Below are positions 16,307-25,605 of a DNA stretch of 64,000 bases, in pieces. A program made the position numbers and the translations under genes. The notes beneath the pieces were generated by a model. It ran no database searches, had not been told where the DNA came from, and was given only the letters and a program-made list of their open reading frames with translations. Origin of the DNA: Streptomyces seoulensis. Its GTDB lineage: Bacteria; Actinomycetota; Actinomycetes; Streptomycetales; Streptomycetaceae. Position 1 is the first letter of the stretch, and each line of letters starts with the position of its first letter. The DNA lies in NCBI RefSeq assembly GCF_022846655.1, contig NZ_AP025667.1, forward strand, positions 347,001 through 411,000, in the 5' to 3' direction.

Positions 16307-16978
16307 TCAGGCCCCCGTCCCCTCCTGCTGGATCTCGTCCGCGTGCTCGCCCGTCACCAGGTACACCACCCGCTTCGCGACAGCGACCGCGTGGTCCGCG
16401 TACCGCTCGTAGTAGCGGCCCAGCAGGGTGACGTCGACCGCCGTCTCGATGCCGTGCTTCCAGCGGTCGTCGATGAGGTGCTGGAAGAGGGTGCGGTGGA
16501 GGAGGTCCATCTCGTCGTCGTCCTGCTCCAACTGGAGCGCGAGGTCGACGTCCTTGGTGATGATGACCTCCGCCGCCTTCGCCATGAGGCGCTGCGCGAG
16601 CTGGCCCATCTCCAGGATGGTCGCGTGCAGGTCCTGGGGGACCGCCCGCTCGGGGAACCGCAGCCGGGTCAGCTTGGCGACGTGCTGGGCGAGGTCGCCC
16701 GAGCGCTCCAGGTCGGCCGACATCCGGAGCGAGGTGACGACGATGCGCAGGTCCGTCGCCACCGGCTGCTGGCGCGCCAGCAGGGCTATCGCGCGCGCCT
16801 CCAGGTCGTGCTGGAGCTCGTCGACCCGCTGGTCGGCCTCGATCACGCTCTCGGCCAGCTTCAGGTCGGCGTCCAGGATGGCGGTGGTGGCGCGTCCGAT
16901 GGCGGAGCCGACCAGCCGGGCCATCTCCACCAGACCGTCGCCGATCGAGTCCAGTTCCTCGTGGTACGCGTCCCGCAT
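16307..16978 (-). CDS. phoU: Phosphate signalling protein PhoU
   Basis: 223 residues from ATG 16978 (ribosome site GGAGAGGG). Two three-helix repeats with the PhoU metal-binding patterns (DLRIVVTSLRMSADLERSGDLAQHVA about 78-103; DVTLLGRYYERYADHAVAVAKRVVY near 185-209). PhoU modulates PhoR kinase output and phosphate transport, acting in the cytoplasm at the membrane. Divergent from phoR-phoP across 203 bp that hold a Pho box, so it is expected to be activated by PhoP under phosphate starvation. Confidence 0.96.
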   Translation of the reverse strand: MRDAYHEELDSIGDGLVEMARLVGSAIGRATTAILDADLKLAESVIEADQRVDELQHDLEARAIALLARQQPVATDLRIVVTSLRMSADLERSGDLAQHVAKLTRLRFPERAVPQDLHATILEMGQLAQRLMAKAAEVIITKDVDLALQLEQDDDEMDLLHRTLFQHLIDDRWKHGIETAVDVTLLGRYYERYADHAVAVAKRVVYLVTGEHADEIQQEGTGA

Positions 16979-17075
16979 CAGGTTCCCTCTCCTACAACGT
17001 GTCGTCGGGGGCCCCAAACAACCGGCCGAACCCCACGCTCCCACGTTCCGTCCCGTACGCGTCCGTTTCCGCCCT

Positions 17076-17108
17076 CCCGAATGAACCACCACTGGATGGA
17101 AGGTGAAC
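17076..17108 (-). promoter_or_regulatory. Pho box (PhoP binding site), phoU / phoRP promoter region
   Basis: Read on the minus strand, 11-base units begin GTTCACC (17108-17102), ATCCAGT (17097-17091) and GTTCATT (17086-17080). The outer two match the Streptomyces PhoP direct-repeat unit GTTCACC and sit exactly 22 bases apart; the middle unit is degenerate. The location between divergent phoU and phoR-phoP is the known place for Pho boxes. Confidence 0.7.
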
Positions 17109-17181
17109 TCTGGGCGACGAGTGCCCGAGGTCGCACCACGGCGGCTGTGGCCAGTCCGGACGCCATGCCTAACCTTGTGAC

Positions 17182-18456
17182 ATGGACGTGAACGCGGCGG
17201 TCGCCGCAGTGGCGGCGATCGGTGGTGTGCTCACCGGTGTCATCGCCATGCTGGCGTTCCGCTGGAGCGAACGCGACCAGAAGCGCCCCACCCGTACCTC
17301 CCTGCACACCGACGCGGTGCTCCCGCCGGGTGTGGACACCGTGCTGTCGGTGCTCCGCTCCTCCGCGGTCGTCCTGGACGAGGCTGACGCCGTGGTCAAG
17401 GCCAGCTCCGCCGCGTACGCCCTCGGACTCGTCCGGGGCGGCAAGCTCGCCGTGGAGCCGATGCTCCAGATGGCCCGCGACACGCGGCGCGACGGGGAGA
17501 TACGCCAGGTCGAGCTGGACCTGCCCCGGCGCGGCACCGGACGGGGCGAGGCCCTGGCGGTGTCCGCCCGCGTGGCCCCGCTCGGCTCCCGGCTGGTGCT
17601 GCTGCTGGTCGAGGACCTGACCGAGGCCCGCCGCATCGAGGCGGTCCGCCGTGACTTCGTGGCCAATGTGAGCCACGAGCTGAAGACCCCCGTGGGCGCC
17701 CTCTCCCTGCTCTCCGAGGCTGTCATGGACGCCTCCGACGAGCCCGACGCGGTCCAGCGCTTCGCCGGGCGGATGCAGATCGAGGCGACCCGGCTGACCA
17801 ACCTGGTCCAGGAGCTGATCGACCTCTCGCGGGTGCAGAACGACGACCCGCTGGAGGACGCCGAGCCGGTACGCGTGGACGAACTGGTCGCCGAGGCCGT
17901 CGACCGCTGCCGCCACCAGGCCGGCACGAAGCAGATCAACATGGCCACCGCCATCCAGGACCCGGCGCGGCCCGACCGGGGGCGCGCCGGGCTGCACGTC
18001 TGGGGCAACCGCGGCCAGCTCGCCGCCGCCCTGGGCAACCTGGTCGAGAACGCCGTCAACTACTCCCCGGCCCACACCCGCGTCGGTATCTCCGCCCGCC
18101 GGATCTCCGCCCCCGGCGGAGATCTGATCGAGCTGGCCGTCACCGACCAGGGCATCGGCATCTCCGACAAGGACAAGGAGCGCATCTTCGAGCGCTTCTA
18201 CCGCGTCGACCCCGCCCGCTCCCGCGCCACCGGCGGCACCGGCCTCGGCCTCGCCATCGTCAAGCACGTTGTCGCCTCGCACGGCGGCGAGGTCACGGTC
18301 TGGAGCGCCGAGGGCCAGGGCTCCACCTTCACCCTGCGGCTGCCGGAGGCGGGCGTAGCCCGCGACCGCGCGGCCAGGCACCCGGAACTCGACGAGTCCG
18401 GTCCCGCCGATCCGTCCCCGTACGCTCCGCTTCCCTCCCCGGAGGTCCTTCCGTGA
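17182..18456 (+). CDS. phoR: Phosphate-sensing sensor histidine kinase PhoR (SenX3-like)
   Basis: 424 residues. One N-terminal membrane helix (about 5-27, AAVAAVAAIGGVLTGVIAML), a PAS-like segment, then HisKA with the phosphorylated His165 (FVANVSHELKTPVGAL) and HATPase_c with N box (LGNLVENAVNYSP), G1 (VTDQGIGISDKDKERIFERFYRVD) and G2 (GGTGLGLAIVKHV). Phosphorylates PhoP when phosphate is low. Its stop overlaps the phoP GTG (GTGA), so the genes are coupled. Confidence 0.96.
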   Translation: MDVNAAVAAVAAIGGVLTGVIAMLAFRWSERDQKRPTRTSLHTDAVLPPGVDTVLSVLRSSAVVLDEADAVVKASSAAYALGLVRGGKLAVEPMLQMARDTRRDGEIRQVELDLPRRGTGRGEALAVSARVAPLGSRLVLLLVEDLTEARRIEAVRRDFVANVSHELKTPVGALSLLSEAVMDASDEPDAVQRFAGRMQIEATRLTNLVQELIDLSRVQNDDPLEDAEPVRVDELVAEAVDRCRHQAGTKQINMATAIQDPARPDRGRAGLHVWGNRGQLAAALGNLVENAVNYSPAHTRVGISARRISAPGGDLIELAVTDQGIGISDKDKERIFERFYRVDPARSRATGGTGLGLAIVKHVVASHGGEVTVWSAEGQGSTFTLRLPEAGVARDRAARHPELDESGPADPSPYAPLPSPEVLP

Positions 18457-19133
18457 CCCGAGTGCTCGTCGTCGAGGACGAGGAGTCCTTCTCCGACGCC
18501 CTGTCGTACATGCTGCGCAAGGAGGGTTTCGAGGTCGCCGTCGCCGCGACCGGCCCCGACGGCCTGGACGAGTTCGAGCGCAACGGCGCCGACCTGGTCC
18601 TGCTCGACCTGATGCTGCCGGGGCTGCCCGGCACCGAGGTGTGCCGCCAGCTACGCGGCCGCTCCAACGTCCCGGTGATCATGGTGACCGCCAAGGACAG
18701 CGAGATCGACAAGGTCGTCGGGCTGGAGATAGGGGCCGACGACTACGTGACCAAGCCCTTCTCCTCGCGCGAACTGGTCGCGCGTATCCGGGCCGTGCTG
18801 CGCAGGCGCGGCGAGCCGGAGGAGGTCACCCCGGCCGCGCTGGAGGCGGGCCCCGTTCGGATGGACGTCGACCGCCATGTGGTGACGGTGTCCGGGGCCA
18901 AGGTCGACCTGCCGCTGAAGGAGTTCGACCTGCTGGAGATGCTGCTGCGCAACGCGGGCCGGGTGCTGACCCGGATGCAGCTCATCGACCGGGTGTGGGG
19001 CGCCGACTACGTGGGCGACACCAAGACCCTCGACGTCCATGTGAAGCGGCTGCGCGCCAAGATCGAGCCCGACCCGGGCGCCCCGCGCTATCTGGTGACG
19101 GTGCGCGGGCTGGGATACAAGTTCGAGCCGTAG
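18453..19133 (+). CDS. phoP: Phosphate response regulator PhoP
   Basis: 226 residues, OmpR family. Receiver domain (1-120) with acidic pocket EDE (8-10), phospho-acceptor Asp52 (LLDLMLPG), Thr in MVTAKD and Lys in YVTKPFSSREL; winged-helix DNA-binding domain from about 130 (LPLKEFDLLEMLLRNAG, VWGADYVGDTKTLDVHVKRLR). Binds GTTCACC direct repeats and governs phosphate-starvation genes and, in streptomycetes, antibiotic production. GTG start overlaps the end of phoR by 4 bp; a strong bidirectional terminator follows. Confidence 0.97.
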   Translation: MTRVLVVEDEESFSDALSYMLRKEGFEVAVAATGPDGLDEFERNGADLVLLDLMLPGLPGTEVCRQLRGRSNVPVIMVTAKDSEIDKVVGLEIGADDYVTKPFSSRELVARIRAVLRRRGEPEEVTPAALEAGPVRMDVDRHVVTVSGAKVDLPLKEFDLLEMLLRNAGRVLTRMQLIDRVWGADYVGDTKTLDVHVKRLRAKIEPDPGAPRYLVTVRGLGYKFEP

Positions 19134-19152
19134 ACCGCGGTGGCGGCCGGAA

Positions 19153-19195
19153 CATGACAGAGGGGGCACCCGGGCCGGGTGCCCCCTCTGTCATG
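19153..19195. terminator. Bidirectional terminator between phoP and lipoprotein gene
   Basis: CATGACAGAGGGGGCACCC and GGGTGCCCCCTCTGTCATG form a 19-bp perfect stem in the 71-bp gap between the convergent genes. Confidence 0.92.
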
Positions 19196-19204
19196 CGTAC
19201 GGGT

Positions 19205-19864
19205 TCAGTGCCCCGCGGCCGACTGCGACGCGGAGTCGCTCGGGGAGGCGCCCGGCGCGGAGGCGGAGGAGCTCGCCTTGCCGTCCTCCGGACTGCCGCT
19301 CGCGGACGGGCTGCCCGACGGCGAGGAGGTCGCGGCGGCCGGCGCGGACGGCACCTCGCTCGGACCCCAGCCGGTGAAGTAGCTGGTCGCGGGCACGACG
19401 AAGGCGCGCAGGCTGACCGCACCGGTCTTGCTGAAGGTGAAGGTCACCTTCTGCGCGTTGCCGTTCTGGACCGACTCGCGGCCGTTGGCCAGGATGGCGG
19501 AGGCGTTGTCCTTGCCGCCGATGACCAGCCGGCCGTGCGCCGGGACGGTCAGCTTCTGTCCCTTGGCGGGCTTCAGCTCGACCTTCTCGTCGCTGCCCGC
19601 GACGGCGATCGACTGGAGGGTCTGGTCGGTCGCGCCGTCGTTGAACAGCGTGGCGGCGACGGCGGCCGGGCCGCTGGCCTTGGCGTCGGGCTGGGTGATG
19701 ACCAGGGCGTTCTGCACCTTGATGGCCCCGACATGGGTCGCGGCGTTGTCCGGCCGGATCTCCAGGGTCTGGGCGTTGTTGCCGGCGCCGCAGGCGGCGA
19801 GCGAGGCGATCGAGAACGCGATGGCGGATGCGGCGAGGGCGCCGCGTCGAAGGCTGCTGCTCAC
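19205..19864 (-). CDS. LpqE-like lipoprotein (DUF461 family)
   Basis: 219 residues. Signal peptide with lipobox SLAAC (lipidated Cys25), then a beta-rich domain to about 165 (EIRPDNAATHVGAIKVQNALVI, AATLFNDGATDQTLQSI, LVIGGKDNASAIL) resembling DUF461/PCu(A)C-type folds, and a Ser/Pro/Ala-rich tail (about 170-219). Located on the cell surface. Its neighbour carD and the ispD-ispF-cysS-rlmB set also accompany lpqE (Rv3584) in M. tuberculosis, which supports orthology. Copper handling is only suggested by fold; Met/His ligands are not evident. Confidence 0.8.
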   Translation of the reverse strand: MSSSLRRGALAASAIAFSIASLAACGAGNNAQTLEIRPDNAATHVGAIKVQNALVITQPDAKASGPAAVAATLFNDGATDQTLQSIAVAGSDEKVELKPAKGQKLTVPAHGRLVIGGKDNASAILANGRESVQNGNAQKVTFTFSKTGAVSLRAFVVPATSYFTGWGPSEVPSAPAAATSSPSGSPSASGSPEDGKASSSASAPGASPSDSASQSAAGH

Positions 19865-20488
19865 GGCGGCGGCAACTCCTTGAACGCAGGGGCGGCTTGT
19901 CTTGTAGGGCCACCTTAAGGATCTGTCAGCGCCCTCAGGCTACCGAGCCGTTCGCGCGCCGCCGTACCCGACCCTCCCCAAGTGCCCGGCTTGCCTCCCG
20001 GTGGGGGTACTCGGAGCGCCGTCGATCACCCTCGCGCGGCATTGCCGGAACGCCGGTCCGTCATTCGGATAACCCCGCGGAGCGTCGTTGACGGCATCCC
20101 GGTGACACCCCGCGACACTCCGGGCGGAATTTCCGTGAAGGAATACGCGCGTGTCCGGAATTGATCACCGTCCGGTGGCGTGATCAATTCCGGATTCGTC
20201 TCGTACCCGACTCCGGATGTCGAACGGGGGAGCGGAAGTCGTACGCTTGGAAGCGGGCATACCGGGACATTTGACCAATCCGGGTGACTCTCTGGGGCGG
20301 GTGACGTACATGTTTCACTCCGCGCGCAGAGCTGCCCCCACCTGCGAATTCCCGGTTCCGCGGGTGGTCCGCAGCACGTTCCTGTTGGTGTTGTCAAGCC
20401 CCGAGATATGCCCTGACCTGCGAAAACGCCATTCAGAAGACGCCGTATCCGTGTTACCCTGGATAGCCACGGAAGGGGTACCTGTCAC
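19865..20488. other. 624-bp intergenic region upstream of carD
   Basis: No convincing ORF: frames here have poor codon bias. It should hold the divergent promoters of the lipoprotein gene (near 19870-19920) and of carD (near 20400-20470, where TTACCCT stands about 35 bases before the start). The striking feature is the perfect inverted repeat at 20154-20194, listed separately. GC is locally lower than in the flanking genes (20080-20480). Confidence 0.6.
20154..20194. repeat. Perfect 15-bp inverted repeat upstream of carD
   Basis: TCCGGAATTGATCAC (20154-20168) and GTGATCAATTCCGGA (20180-20194) are perfectly inverted around an 11-nt spacer. It is A/T-containing, lies about 295 bp before carD, and is not followed by a T-run. 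It could be a dimer operator or a stable RNA hairpin in a long leader. Confidence 0.75.
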
Positions 20489-20971
20489 ATGACGTTCAAG
20501 GTTGGCGACACCGTGGTCTATCCCCATCACGGGGCCGCGCTGATCGAGGCTATCGAAACTCGTCAGATCAAAGGCGTGGACAAGACCTACTTGGTGCTGA
20601 AGGTCGCCCAGGGCGACCTGACGGTACGTGTGCCAGCGGACAATGCGGAGTTCGTCGGCGTGCGTGATGTGGTCGGTCAGGACGGGCTGGACCGGGTCTT
20701 CGAGGTGCTGCGTGCGCCGTACGCCGAGGAGCCCACGAACTGGTCGCGCCGCTACAAGGCAAATCTGGAGAAGCTCGCGTCCGGCGATGTCATCAAGGTC
20801 GCGGAAGTCGTGCGTGACCTGTGGCGTCGTGAGCGCGAGCGCGGACTCTCCGCCGGTGAGAAGCGCATGCTCGCCAAGGCCCGCCAGATCCTGGTGAGCG
20901 AGCTGGCTCTCGCGGAGAACACCAACGAGGACAAGGCCGAGGCGCTGCTCGACGAGGTACTCGCCTCCTGA
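20489..20971 (+). CDS. carD: CarD-family RNA polymerase-binding regulator
   Basis: 160 residues. N-terminal RNAP-interaction (Tudor-like) domain (1-55, [28 protein letters not shown]) binds the RNAP beta subunit; the helical C-terminal domain (about 75-160) has the conserved Trp in [17 protein letters not shown] that contacts the minor groove at the -10 upstream fork. Stabilises open complexes, especially at rRNA promoters. ATG 20489 with GGAAGGGG about 10 bases upstream. Conserved next to ispD as in mycobacteria. Confidence 0.96.
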   Translation: MTFKVGDTVVYPHHGAALIEAIETRQIKGVDKTYLVLKVAQGDLTVRVPADNAEFVGVRDVVGQDGLDRVFEVLRAPYAEEPTNWSRRYKANLEKLASGDVIKVAEVVRDLWRRERERGLSAGEKRMLAKARQILVSELALAENTNEDKAEALLDEVLAS

Positions 20972-21267
20972 CGCGTGAGCGGGCGGTGTGCCCCGCCTGC
21001 TTCACAGTCCAGCGCAGCACAAATGCCGTGGTGCCCGATGACACTCACCCTGTCGCCGGGCGCTGCGGCATATTCGTCCCCCTATGCATTCCCCCTGCAC
21101 CCGGTTGCACTCGATGCAGTTTCCGTCCTGCGTTCTGCCCCTGCTCGTCGCCCCCGGGGTGGACGGCTCGACCGCGGTCACGGAAAGGGTCCGGTCAAGG
21201 CGTCGCTCCCAGGCGCTCCTCCAGGCCATACCCACCGGGCCCGAGCACACAAACCTGACAGGAACCG

Positions 21268-22032
21268 ATGTCTGACGAAACGCGCCCCGCGCCCGCCGAG
21301 CCGCGCCAGGACAGCCGTGTAGCCGCCGTGATTCCCGCCGCCGGCCGGGGCGTACGCCTCGGTCCGGGCGCCCCCAAGGCGCTCCGCGCGCTGAACGGCA
21401 CGCCCATGCTGATCCACGCGATCCGCGCCCTGGCCGCCTCCCGGCACGTCTCCCTGGTGGTCGTCGTGGCCCCGCCGGACGGCGCCGCCGAGGTCAAGTC
21501 GCTGCTGGACGCGCACGCGCTGCCCGAGCGCACGGACTTCCTGGTCGTCCCCGGCGGGGAGAGCCGCCAGGAGTCGGTCCGCCTCGGCCTCGACGCCCTG
21601 CCTCCCGCCTACGACGTCGTCCTCGTGCACGACGCGGCCCGCCCCCTCGTCCCCGTCGACACGGTGGACGCGGTCGTCGAGGCGGTGCGCGACGGCGCCC
21701 CGGCCGTGGTGCCGGCGCTGCCGCTGGCCGACACGGTCAAGGAGGTCGAGCCCGCGGGCACCCCCGGCGAGCCCGAGCCGGTGCTCGGCACGCCCGCGCG
21801 GGCCCGGCTGCGCGCCGTGCAGACCCCGCAGGGCTTCGACCGGGCCACCCTGGTCCGCGCCCACGAGACCGTCACCGAGGACGTCACCGACGACGCGAGC
21901 ATGGTCGAGCAGCTCGGGGAGCGGGTCGTGACCGTGCCCGGTCACGAGGAGGCGTTCAAGGTCACCCGGCCCCTCGACCTCGTCCTCGCGGAGGCGGTCC
22001 TGAACCGCAGGAGGCTCAACGATGGCTTCTGA
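21268..22032 (+). CDS. ispD: 2-C-methyl-D-erythritol 4-phosphate cytidylyltransferase
   Basis: 254 residues. MEP isoprenoid pathway: MEP + CTP to CDP-ME. Motifs: [23 protein letters not shown] (nucleotide binding, catalytic Arg/Lys), [27 protein letters not shown] and [14 protein letters not shown]. Overlaps ispF by 11 bp (ATG 22022 inside its end), so the pair is coupled. The preceding 296 bp after carD have no supported gene; a separate ispD promoter may lie there. Confidence 0.96.
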   Translation: MSDETRPAPAEPRQDSRVAAVIPAAGRGVRLGPGAPKALRALNGTPMLIHAIRALAASRHVSLVVVVAPPDGAAEVKSLLDAHALPERTDFLVVPGGESRQESVRLGLDALPPAYDVVLVHDAARPLVPVDTVDAVVEAVRDGAPAVVPALPLADTVKEVEPAGTPGEPEPVLGTPARARLRAVQTPQGFDRATLVRAHETVTEDVTDDASMVEQLGERVVTVPGHEEAFKVTRPLDLVLAEAVLNRRRLNDGF

Positions 22033-22516
22033 GATCCCCGCCCTGCCCCAGGTCGGCATCGGCACGGACATCCACGCCTTCGAGGACGGCCGCGAGCTGT
22101 GGTGCGCCGGGCTCAAGTGGGAGGACTCGGGACCGGGCCTGGCCGGGCACTCCGACGCCGACGTGGTCGCCCACGCCGCCTGCAACGCGCTGTTCTCCGC
22201 CGCCGGACTCGGTGACCTCGGTCAGCACTTCGGTACCGGCCGGCCCGAGTGGTCCGGCGCGTCCGGGGTCACCCTGCTCACCGAGGCCGCCCGGATCGTG
22301 CGCGCGGCGGGCTTCGTCATCGGCAACGTCGCCGTGCAGGTCGTCGGCCCCCGCCCCAAGATCGGCAAGCGCCGGGACGAGGCGCAGCGGATCCTCACCG
22401 CCGCCGCCGGGGCACCGGTGTCGGTGTCCGGCGCGACCACCGACGGGCTGGGCTTCCCCGGCCGCGACGAGGGGCTGATGGCGGTCGCCACGGCGTTGGT
22501 GCTGCGCGTGTCGTAG
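22022..22516 (+). CDS. ispF: 2-C-methyl-D-erythritol 2,4-cyclodiphosphate synthase
   Basis: 164 residues. Converts CDP-ME 2-phosphate to MEcPP. Shows [20 protein letters not shown] (Asp-x-His zinc ligands), [29 protein letters not shown] (His zinc ligand and substrate loop), then [20 protein letters not shown] and [13 protein letters not shown]. Works as a homotrimer in the cytoplasm. Overlaps ispD. Confidence 0.96.
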   Translation: MASEIPALPQVGIGTDIHAFEDGRELWCAGLKWEDSGPGLAGHSDADVVAHAACNALFSAAGLGDLGQHFGTGRPEWSGASGVTLLTEAARIVRAAGFVIGNVAVQVVGPRPKIGKRRDEAQRILTAAAGAPVSVSGATTDGLGFPGRDEGLMAVATALVLRVS

Positions 22517-22565
22517 GGGCGTGCGAGGGTACCCGCACAGCCATCGTCGATCGAGGAGGATCTTC

Positions 22566-22970
22566 ATGTCCGCAGCCCTGTCCGACCGGCTCAAGTCCCT
22601 GCTGGACACCCGCGTGTTCATCGTCGTGGGCACCGTCCAGCCCGACGGCAGCCCGCAGATGTCACCGGTGTGGGTGAAGCGGGACGGGGACGACGTCCTC
22701 GTCTCCACCACGGTCGACCGGCGCAAGGAGAAGAACCTCAGGCGCGACCCGCGGGTCACCGTCGTCGTCGTGGACCCGGAGAACCCCTACGAGTACGCCG
22801 AGATCCGCGGCACCGCCGAGATGACCACCGAGGGCGGCCAGGCACTCATCGACGAGCTGTCGCTGAAGTACACCGGCAAGAAGTACGCGGAGTTCAACCC
22901 GGCCTCCGCGAACGACGCCGAGCGTGTCGTCGTGCGGATCACCCCGCGCAAGGTGGTCGGCAGCCTCTAG
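22566..22970 (+). CDS. PPOX-class (F420/flavin-dependent) oxidoreductase
   Basis: 134 residues, split beta-barrel FMN/F420-binding fold. TRVFIVVGTVQPDGSPQMSPVWV, LVSTTVDRRKEKNLRRDPRVTV and YEYAEIRGTAEM are the usual PPOX motifs; the Lys/Arg-rich K-x-x-N loop suits F420 phosphate binding. Substrate unknown. GAGGAGG precedes ATG 22566. Sits between ispF and cysS on the same strand with short spacing. Confidence 0.88.
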   Translation: MSAALSDRLKSLLDTRVFIVVGTVQPDGSPQMSPVWVKRDGDDVLVSTTVDRRKEKNLRRDPRVTVVVVDPENPYEYAEIRGTAEMTTEGGQALIDELSLKYTGKKYAEFNPASANDAERVVVRITPRKVVGSL

Positions 22971-23039
22971 GCCGTGTCCGGAGCGGCGATGTCACCGTCC
23001 GGTGGCATCGCACGGCGCCGCTCCCACTACCCTGGTGTG

Positions 23040-24443
23040 GTGACCATTCGCCTGTACGACACCAGCGCCCGGCAGATCCGCGACTTCACCCCGGTCCAGC
23101 CGGGCTGTGTCTCGATCTACCTGTGTGGCGCCACCGTGCAGGCGGCACCGCACATCGGGCACATCCGCTCGGGCCTGAACTTCGACATCATGCGCCGCTG
23201 GTTCGAGTACCGCGGCTACGACGTGACGTTCATCCGCAACGTCACGGACATCGACGACAAGATCATCGCCAAGGCCCACGAGCAGAAGCGCCCCTGGTGG
23301 GCGATCGGGTACGAGAACGAGCGGGCGTTCAACGACGCCTACGCCGCCCTCGGCTGCCTCCCGCCCACCTACGAGCCCCGCGCCACCGGCCACATCACCG
23401 AGATGATCGAGATGATGCAGGGCCTCATCGAGCGCGGCCACGCCTACGAGTCCGAGGGCAACGTCTACTTCGACGTGCGCTCCTTCGACGGCTACCTGGA
23501 GCTGTCCCGGCAGGAGCTGGACAACCTGCTCCAGCCGTCCGGCGAGGGCGAGACCGGCAAGCGGGACCCGCGCGACTTCGCCATGTGGAAGGCGGTCAAG
23601 CCGGGCGAGCCGAGCTGGCCGACGCCCTGGGGGCCCGGGCGCCCCGGCTGGCACCTGGAGTGCTCGGCCATGGCGCACAAGTACCTGGGGACCGCCTTCG
23701 ACATCCACGGCGGCGGCCTCGACCTGATCTTCCCGCACCACGAGAACGAGATCGCCCAGGCCAAGGCCTTCGGTGACGAGTTCGCCCGGTACTGGGTGCA
23801 CAACGCCTGGGTGACCATGGCGGGCGACAAGATGTCCAAGTCGCTCGGCAACAGCGTGCTGGTGTCCGAGATGGTCAAGCAGTGGCGTCCCATCGTCCTG
23901 CGCTACTACCTCGGCACCCCGCACTACCGCTCGATGATCGAGTACAGCGAGGAGTCGCTGCGCGAGGCCGAGGTCGCGTTCGCGCGTATCGAGGGCTTCG
24001 TCCAGCGTGTGCTGGAGAAGGCCGGGGGCGAGGTCGAACCGGCCGCCGAGGTGCCGCCGGCCTTCGCCGAGGCGATGGACGACGACCTGGGCGTGCCGCA
24101 GGCCCTCGCCGTGGTGCACACCACCGTCCGGCAGGGCAACAGCGCGCTGGCGGCCGACGACAAGGAAGCGGCCGTCGCCCGCCTGGCCGAGGTGCGGGCC
24201 ATGCTCGGCGTGCTCGGTCTCGACCCGCTGGACCCCCGGTGGGCCGGCGAGGGCGGCGAGCGCGGCGACGACCTGCACGGCGTGGTGGACAGCCTCGTCC
24301 GGCTCGTCCTCGAACAGCGTGAGTCCGCCCGCGGCCGCAAGGACTGGGCCACCGCCGACGCCATCCGCGACCAGCTCGGACAGTCCGGGCTCGTCGTCGA
24401 GGACAGCCCGCAGGGCCCGCGCTGGAGCCTCGGCCCGCGCTAG
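23040..24443 (+). CDS. cysS: Cysteinyl-tRNA synthetase
   Basis: 467 residues, class I. Zinc ligands Cys in [12 protein letters not shown]-type [31 protein letters not shown] and KMSKS ([10 protein letters not shown]). GTG 23040 is chosen because the protein then begins [12 protein letters not shown] as in relatives; upstream in-frame starts add 22 unrelated residues. A TACCCT -10-like box at 23028-23033 ends only 7 bases before this GTG and no ribosome site is present, so a leaderless mRNA is likely. Terminator after the gene. Confidence 0.95.
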   Translation: MTIRLYDTSARQIRDFTPVQPGCVSIYLCGATVQAAPHIGHIRSGLNFDIMRRWFEYRGYDVTFIRNVTDIDDKIIAKAHEQKRPWWAIGYENERAFNDAYAALGCLPPTYEPRATGHITEMIEMMQGLIERGHAYESEGNVYFDVRSFDGYLELSRQELDNLLQPSGEGETGKRDPRDFAMWKAVKPGEPSWPTPWGPGRPGWHLECSAMAHKYLGTAFDIHGGGLDLIFPHHENEIAQAKAFGDEFARYWVHNAWVTMAGDKMSKSLGNSVLVSEMVKQWRPIVLRYYLGTPHYRSMIEYSEESLREAEVAFARIEGFVQRVLEKAGGEVEPAAEVPPAFAEAMDDDLGVPQALAVVHTTVRQGNSALAADDKEAAVARLAEVRAMLGVLGLDPLDPRWAGEGGERGDDLHGVVDSLVRLVLEQRESARGRKDWATADAIRDQLGQSGLVVEDSPQGPRWSLGPR

Positions 24444-24470
24444 GCCGGCCGGCAACGGGCCTGATCGAAT

Positions 24471-24496
24471 GTGCCGCCCGGCCATCCGGGCGGCAC
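24471..24496 (+). terminator. Terminator after cysS
   Basis: GTGCCGCCCGG and CCGGGCGGCAC form an 11-bp perfect stem with a 4-nt loop, 27 bases past the cysS stop. Confidence 0.85.
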
Positions 24497-24538
24497 ACTG
24501 CATACATACGTACGAACGCTCACGGAGACGGGTAACTC

Positions 24539-25477
24539 ATGGCGAACAACCGCCGCATGTCCGGCAAGAAGGGTGCCCAGGTCGGCAGCGGCGGCCAGCG
24601 GCGCCGTGGCCTGGAGGGCAAGGGCCCCACGCCCCCCGCCGAGATGCGCAAGGGCCACGTCAAGCAGCGCGCCGCCGCCGCCAAGGTCCGCCGCGCCCAG
24701 GGCCGCCCGCCGCAGCGCAAGGGCGGCGGCAGGTCCTCCTCCGAGCTGGTCGTCGGCCGCAACCCGGTGTTCGAGGCGCTGCGCGACGGCGTACCGGCCA
24801 CCACGCTGTACGTCCAGCAGTTCATCGAGAACGACGAGCGCGTCCGCGAGGCCCTCCAGCTCGCCGCCGAGCGCGGCAACATCCACCTGATGGAGGCCCC
24901 GCGTCCCGAGCTGGACCGCATGACGAACGGCCTGAACCACCAGGGCCTCGTCCTGCAGGTCCCGCCGTACGAGTACGCGCACCCCGAGGACCTGCCCGCG
25001 GCCGCCTACGACAAGGGCGAGGACCCGCTGATCGTCGCCCTCGACGGCGTCACCGACCCGCGCAACCTGGGCGCCATCGTCCGTTCCGTCGCCGCCTTCG
25101 GCGGTCACGGCGTGGTCGTGCCCGAGCGCCGGTCGGCCGGCATGAGCGCCGGTGCCTGGAAGAGCTCGGCCGGTACGGCCGCCCGTACGCCGGTCGCCCG
25201 TGCCACCAACCTGACCAGGGCGCTGGAGCAGTACAAGAAGGCCGGCATCACCGTGGTCGGCCTGGCCGCCGACGGCGCGGCCGAGGCGGGCGACCTGCCG
25301 GCGCTGTCCGGGCCGGTCGTCATCGTGATCGGCAGCGAGGGCAAGGGCCTGTCCCGCCTGGTCGGCGAGACCTGCGACCACCTGGTGCGCATCCCGATGC
25401 CGGGTGGCGCGGAGTCCCTCAACGCCGGTGTCGCGGCCGGTGTCGTGCTGTACGAGGCGTCGCGCCGCCGTTCCTGA
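24539..25477 (+). CDS. rlmB: 23S rRNA (guanosine-2'-O-)-methyltransferase RlmB, TrmH/SpoU family
   Basis: 312 residues. A basic, probably disordered N-terminus (1-70) precedes the SpoU substrate-binding domain (about 72-145, [24 protein letters not shown]) and the SPOUT knot domain with motif 1 [15 protein letters not shown], motif 2 [10 protein letters not shown] and motif 3 [17 protein letters not shown]. Expected to methylate G2251 of 23S rRNA; exact target is inferred from family. A terminator lies 17 bases after the stop. Confidence 0.93.
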   Translation: MANNRRMSGKKGAQVGSGGQRRRGLEGKGPTPPAEMRKGHVKQRAAAAKVRRAQGRPPQRKGGGRSSSELVVGRNPVFEALRDGVPATTLYVQQFIENDERVREALQLAAERGNIHLMEAPRPELDRMTNGLNHQGLVLQVPPYEYAHPEDLPAAAYDKGEDPLIVALDGVTDPRNLGAIVRSVAAFGGHGVVVPERRSAGMSAGAWKSSAGTAARTPVARATNLTRALEQYKKAGITVVGLAADGAAEAGDLPALSGPVVIVIGSEGKGLSRLVGETCDHLVRIPMPGGAESLNAGVAAGVVLYEASRRRS

Positions 25478-25494
25478 ACGACCGTTCGGCAATT

Positions 25495-25519
25495 CCCCCG
25501 GATGCGGTAAATCCGGGGG
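25495..25519 (+). terminator. Terminator after rlmB
   Basis: CCCCCGGAT and ATCCGGGGG form a 9-bp stem with a 7-nt loop, followed by TTGCC. Confidence 0.8.
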
Positions 25520-25605
25520 TTGCCCGGCGTTCACGACGACTTTGACGCGGTCCGGACACATCGGGCCGGTCAAAGCAGTGTCCTAACTCGGCGTCACTCG
25601 GTTAG

